From contig MFKH01000002.1 of NCBI GenBank assembly GCA_001779505.1, positions 1 to 6,209 on the forward strand: a DNA stretch of 6,209 nucleotides, in the 5' to 3' direction. The notes under the pieces are model-generated. The model did not search any database and was not told the DNA's origin. It saw only the letters and a list, made by a program, of their open reading frames with translations. This document shows, one piece after another, positions 5,188 to 6,209 of this stretch. Position 1 is the stretch's first letter. Each line of letters opens with the position of its first letter. The translations under genes were made by a program, and so were the position numbers. The stretch comes from Candidatus Jorgensenbacteria bacterium GWA1_54_12 (lineage in GTDB: Bacteria; Patescibacteriota; Minisyncoccia; UBA6257; GWB1-50-10).

Positions 5188-6209
5188 ATGCTCCGCAATC
5201 TGAAGGATTTTTCACTGCCTGAACTCGAGGAGAAGGTGCTTGCGTTCTGGCGCGCGAATCACGTGTTTCAACTCGTGACCGACGCGCGCCGTGGCGGGCC
5301 GCCATTTGTCTTTTTTGAAGGGCCGCCTACAGCAAACGGCCGCCCGGGCATACACCACGTTTTGTCCCGCTCCTTCAAGGACGCAGTGAATCGTTACCAA
5401 ACGATGCGGGGACGAAACGTTCTCCGGCGCGCCGGATGGGATACGCAGGGGCTTGCGGTTGAAATTGAAGCGGAGAAAAAGCTTGGCCTAAACTCAAAGA
5501 AAGACATAGAGGCATACGGCATCGCGCGGTTCAACGATGTGTGCCGAAAGTCGGTGTGGCAATACCGCGACGATTGGGAGCGGCTCACGGAGCGCATGGG
5601 TTTTTGGCTGGACATGGAGCACCCGTACATTACGTACGAAAACTCGTACCTTGAATCGCTGTGGTGGGTTTTGAAGGAGATGCACGAGCGGGAGTTGCTC
5701 TATAAGGGGCACAAGGTGGTACCGCACTGCCCGCGTTGCGGAACAGCGCTCTCATCGCACGAGGTTGCTCAGGGGTACGCGGAGACGAAAGACACGTCCG
5801 TATACATAAAGTTTAAAGTTGCGGACAGGGACAATACATATTTTGTTTCGTGGACGACGACGCCGTGGACTTTGCCGGGAAACGTTGCACTTGCCGTTGG
5901 TGAGAACATCCGGTATGTGGAATCGGAGCGCGGCGGGGAACGTTTTATCTACGCCAAGGATTCGCCGTTTGCGAAAGAATGGGGAACTGCGGAAAAAGAG
6001 TTTTTCGGGAAGGAGCTTGTCGGCATGCGCTACGAACCCCTCTTTGATATTCCTGCCTTGCGGAGCGATGCGTCGTACAAGGTGTACCCGGCAGGGTTTG
6101 TGGCGACGGATGAGGGAACCGGCATCGTGCACACGGCTGTCATGTACGGCATTGATGACTACGAGCTGGGTGCGCAGGTCGGCCTGCCACAGCACCATAC
6201 CGTGAATCC
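5188..6209 (+). CDS. ileS: Isoleucine--tRNA ligase, N-terminal 340 residues (cut by the window edge)
   Basis: IleRS is the class Ia synthetase that charges tRNA-Ile and edits misactivated valine. The frame is open from ATG 5188 to the edge; the full enzyme is normally about 900-1050 residues, so about a third is present. Visible are the N-terminal helix MLRNLKDFSLPELEEKVLAFW, the catalytic entry PPTANGRPGIHH (46-57), with GIHH as the HIGH motif, and GWDTQGLAVE (83-92), where most relatives have GWDTHGLPVE. Also present are a CP-insert zinc knuckle CPRCG (181-185) and the editing domain with WTTTPWTLPGN (222-232) and GTGIVHTAVMYGIDD (310-324). The segment about 103-209 (SKKDIEAYGI, CPRCGTALSSHEVA) closely resembles the Thermus-like IleRS type. 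Start choice is supported by the promoter six bases upstream. KMSKS and the anticodon-binding domain lie beyond the window. Confidence 0.96.
   Translation, partial: MLRNLKDFSLPELEEKVLAFWRANHVFQLVTDARRGGPPFVFFEGPPTANGRPGIHHVLSRSFKDAVNRYQTMRGRNVLRRAGWDTQGLAVEIEAEKKLGLNSKKDIEAYGIARFNDVCRKSVWQYRDDWERLTERMGFWLDMEHPYITYENSYLESLWWVLKEMHERELLYKGHKVVPHCPRCGTALSSHEVAQGYAETKDTSVYIKFKVADRDNTYFVSWTTTPWTLPGNVALAVGENIRYVESERGGERFIYAKDSPFAKEWGTAEKEFFGKELVGMRYEPLFDIPALRSDASYKVYPAGFVATDEGTGIVHTAVMYGIDDYELGAQVGLPQHHTVN

Noticed and set aside
5752..6205. Open frames of 148 codons (minus) and 128 codons (plus) inside ileS
   Set aside because: They overlap continuous IleRS editing-domain coding sequence and match no family I know.

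Overview
This window looks like a compact bacterial chromosome segment of about 53% GC. It carries seven protein genes, most of them core genes, packed head to tail or back to back with gaps of 4 to about 170 bases. I see no mobile elements, CRISPR or tRNA genes. Several proteins are short for their family (RuvB 323 aa, HolA-like delta about 268 aa). There is a type IV pilus ATPase, an IleRS of the Thermus-like type, and almost no Shine-Dalgarno sequences. Together these suggest a Patescibacteria/CPR genome, probably Parcubacteria-like. That placement is an inference from protein flavour, not a phylogeny.

Layout from left to right. (1) 1-373, minus: tsaE (t6A tRNA modification ATPase), C-terminus beyond the window edge. 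(2) 378-1349, minus: ruvB (Holliday junction branch migration motor), four bases upstream of tsaE. (3) About 1353-1533, plus: a probable stand-alone structured RNA with its own strong promoter, a 27-position closing stem, a central bubble and an apical hairpin. Its architecture resembles 6S RNA, and its 3' end overlaps the end of pilB in antisense. (4) 1523-3190, minus: pilB/gspE-type secretion ATPase. (5) 3237-4043, plus: DNA polymerase III delta subunit (holA-like), overlapping tail to tail with (6) 4018-4278, minus: rpsT (ribosomal protein S20). (7) 4325-4351: a GC-rich terminator hairpin. (8) 4357-5079, minus: an unrecognised secreted protein with a signal peptide and two similar domains. 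(9) 5188-6209, plus: ileS, N-terminal 340 residues, cut by the window edge.

The genes are housekeeping functions (translation, replication, recombination) plus surface or secretion functions, not one pathway. Two signals stand out. First is the structured RNA at 1388-1533. Second is a recurrent promoter, TTGACA or TTGATG, then 17-18 bases, then TACGCT or TACGAT. It occurs four times in 6.2 kb: before the structured RNA, pilB, rpsT and ileS. For the three protein genes the -10 lies only 6-12 bases from the ATG, so their mRNAs should be leaderless or nearly so. The secreted-protein gene is the exception, with a longer leader and a clear GGAGGG ribosome binding site.
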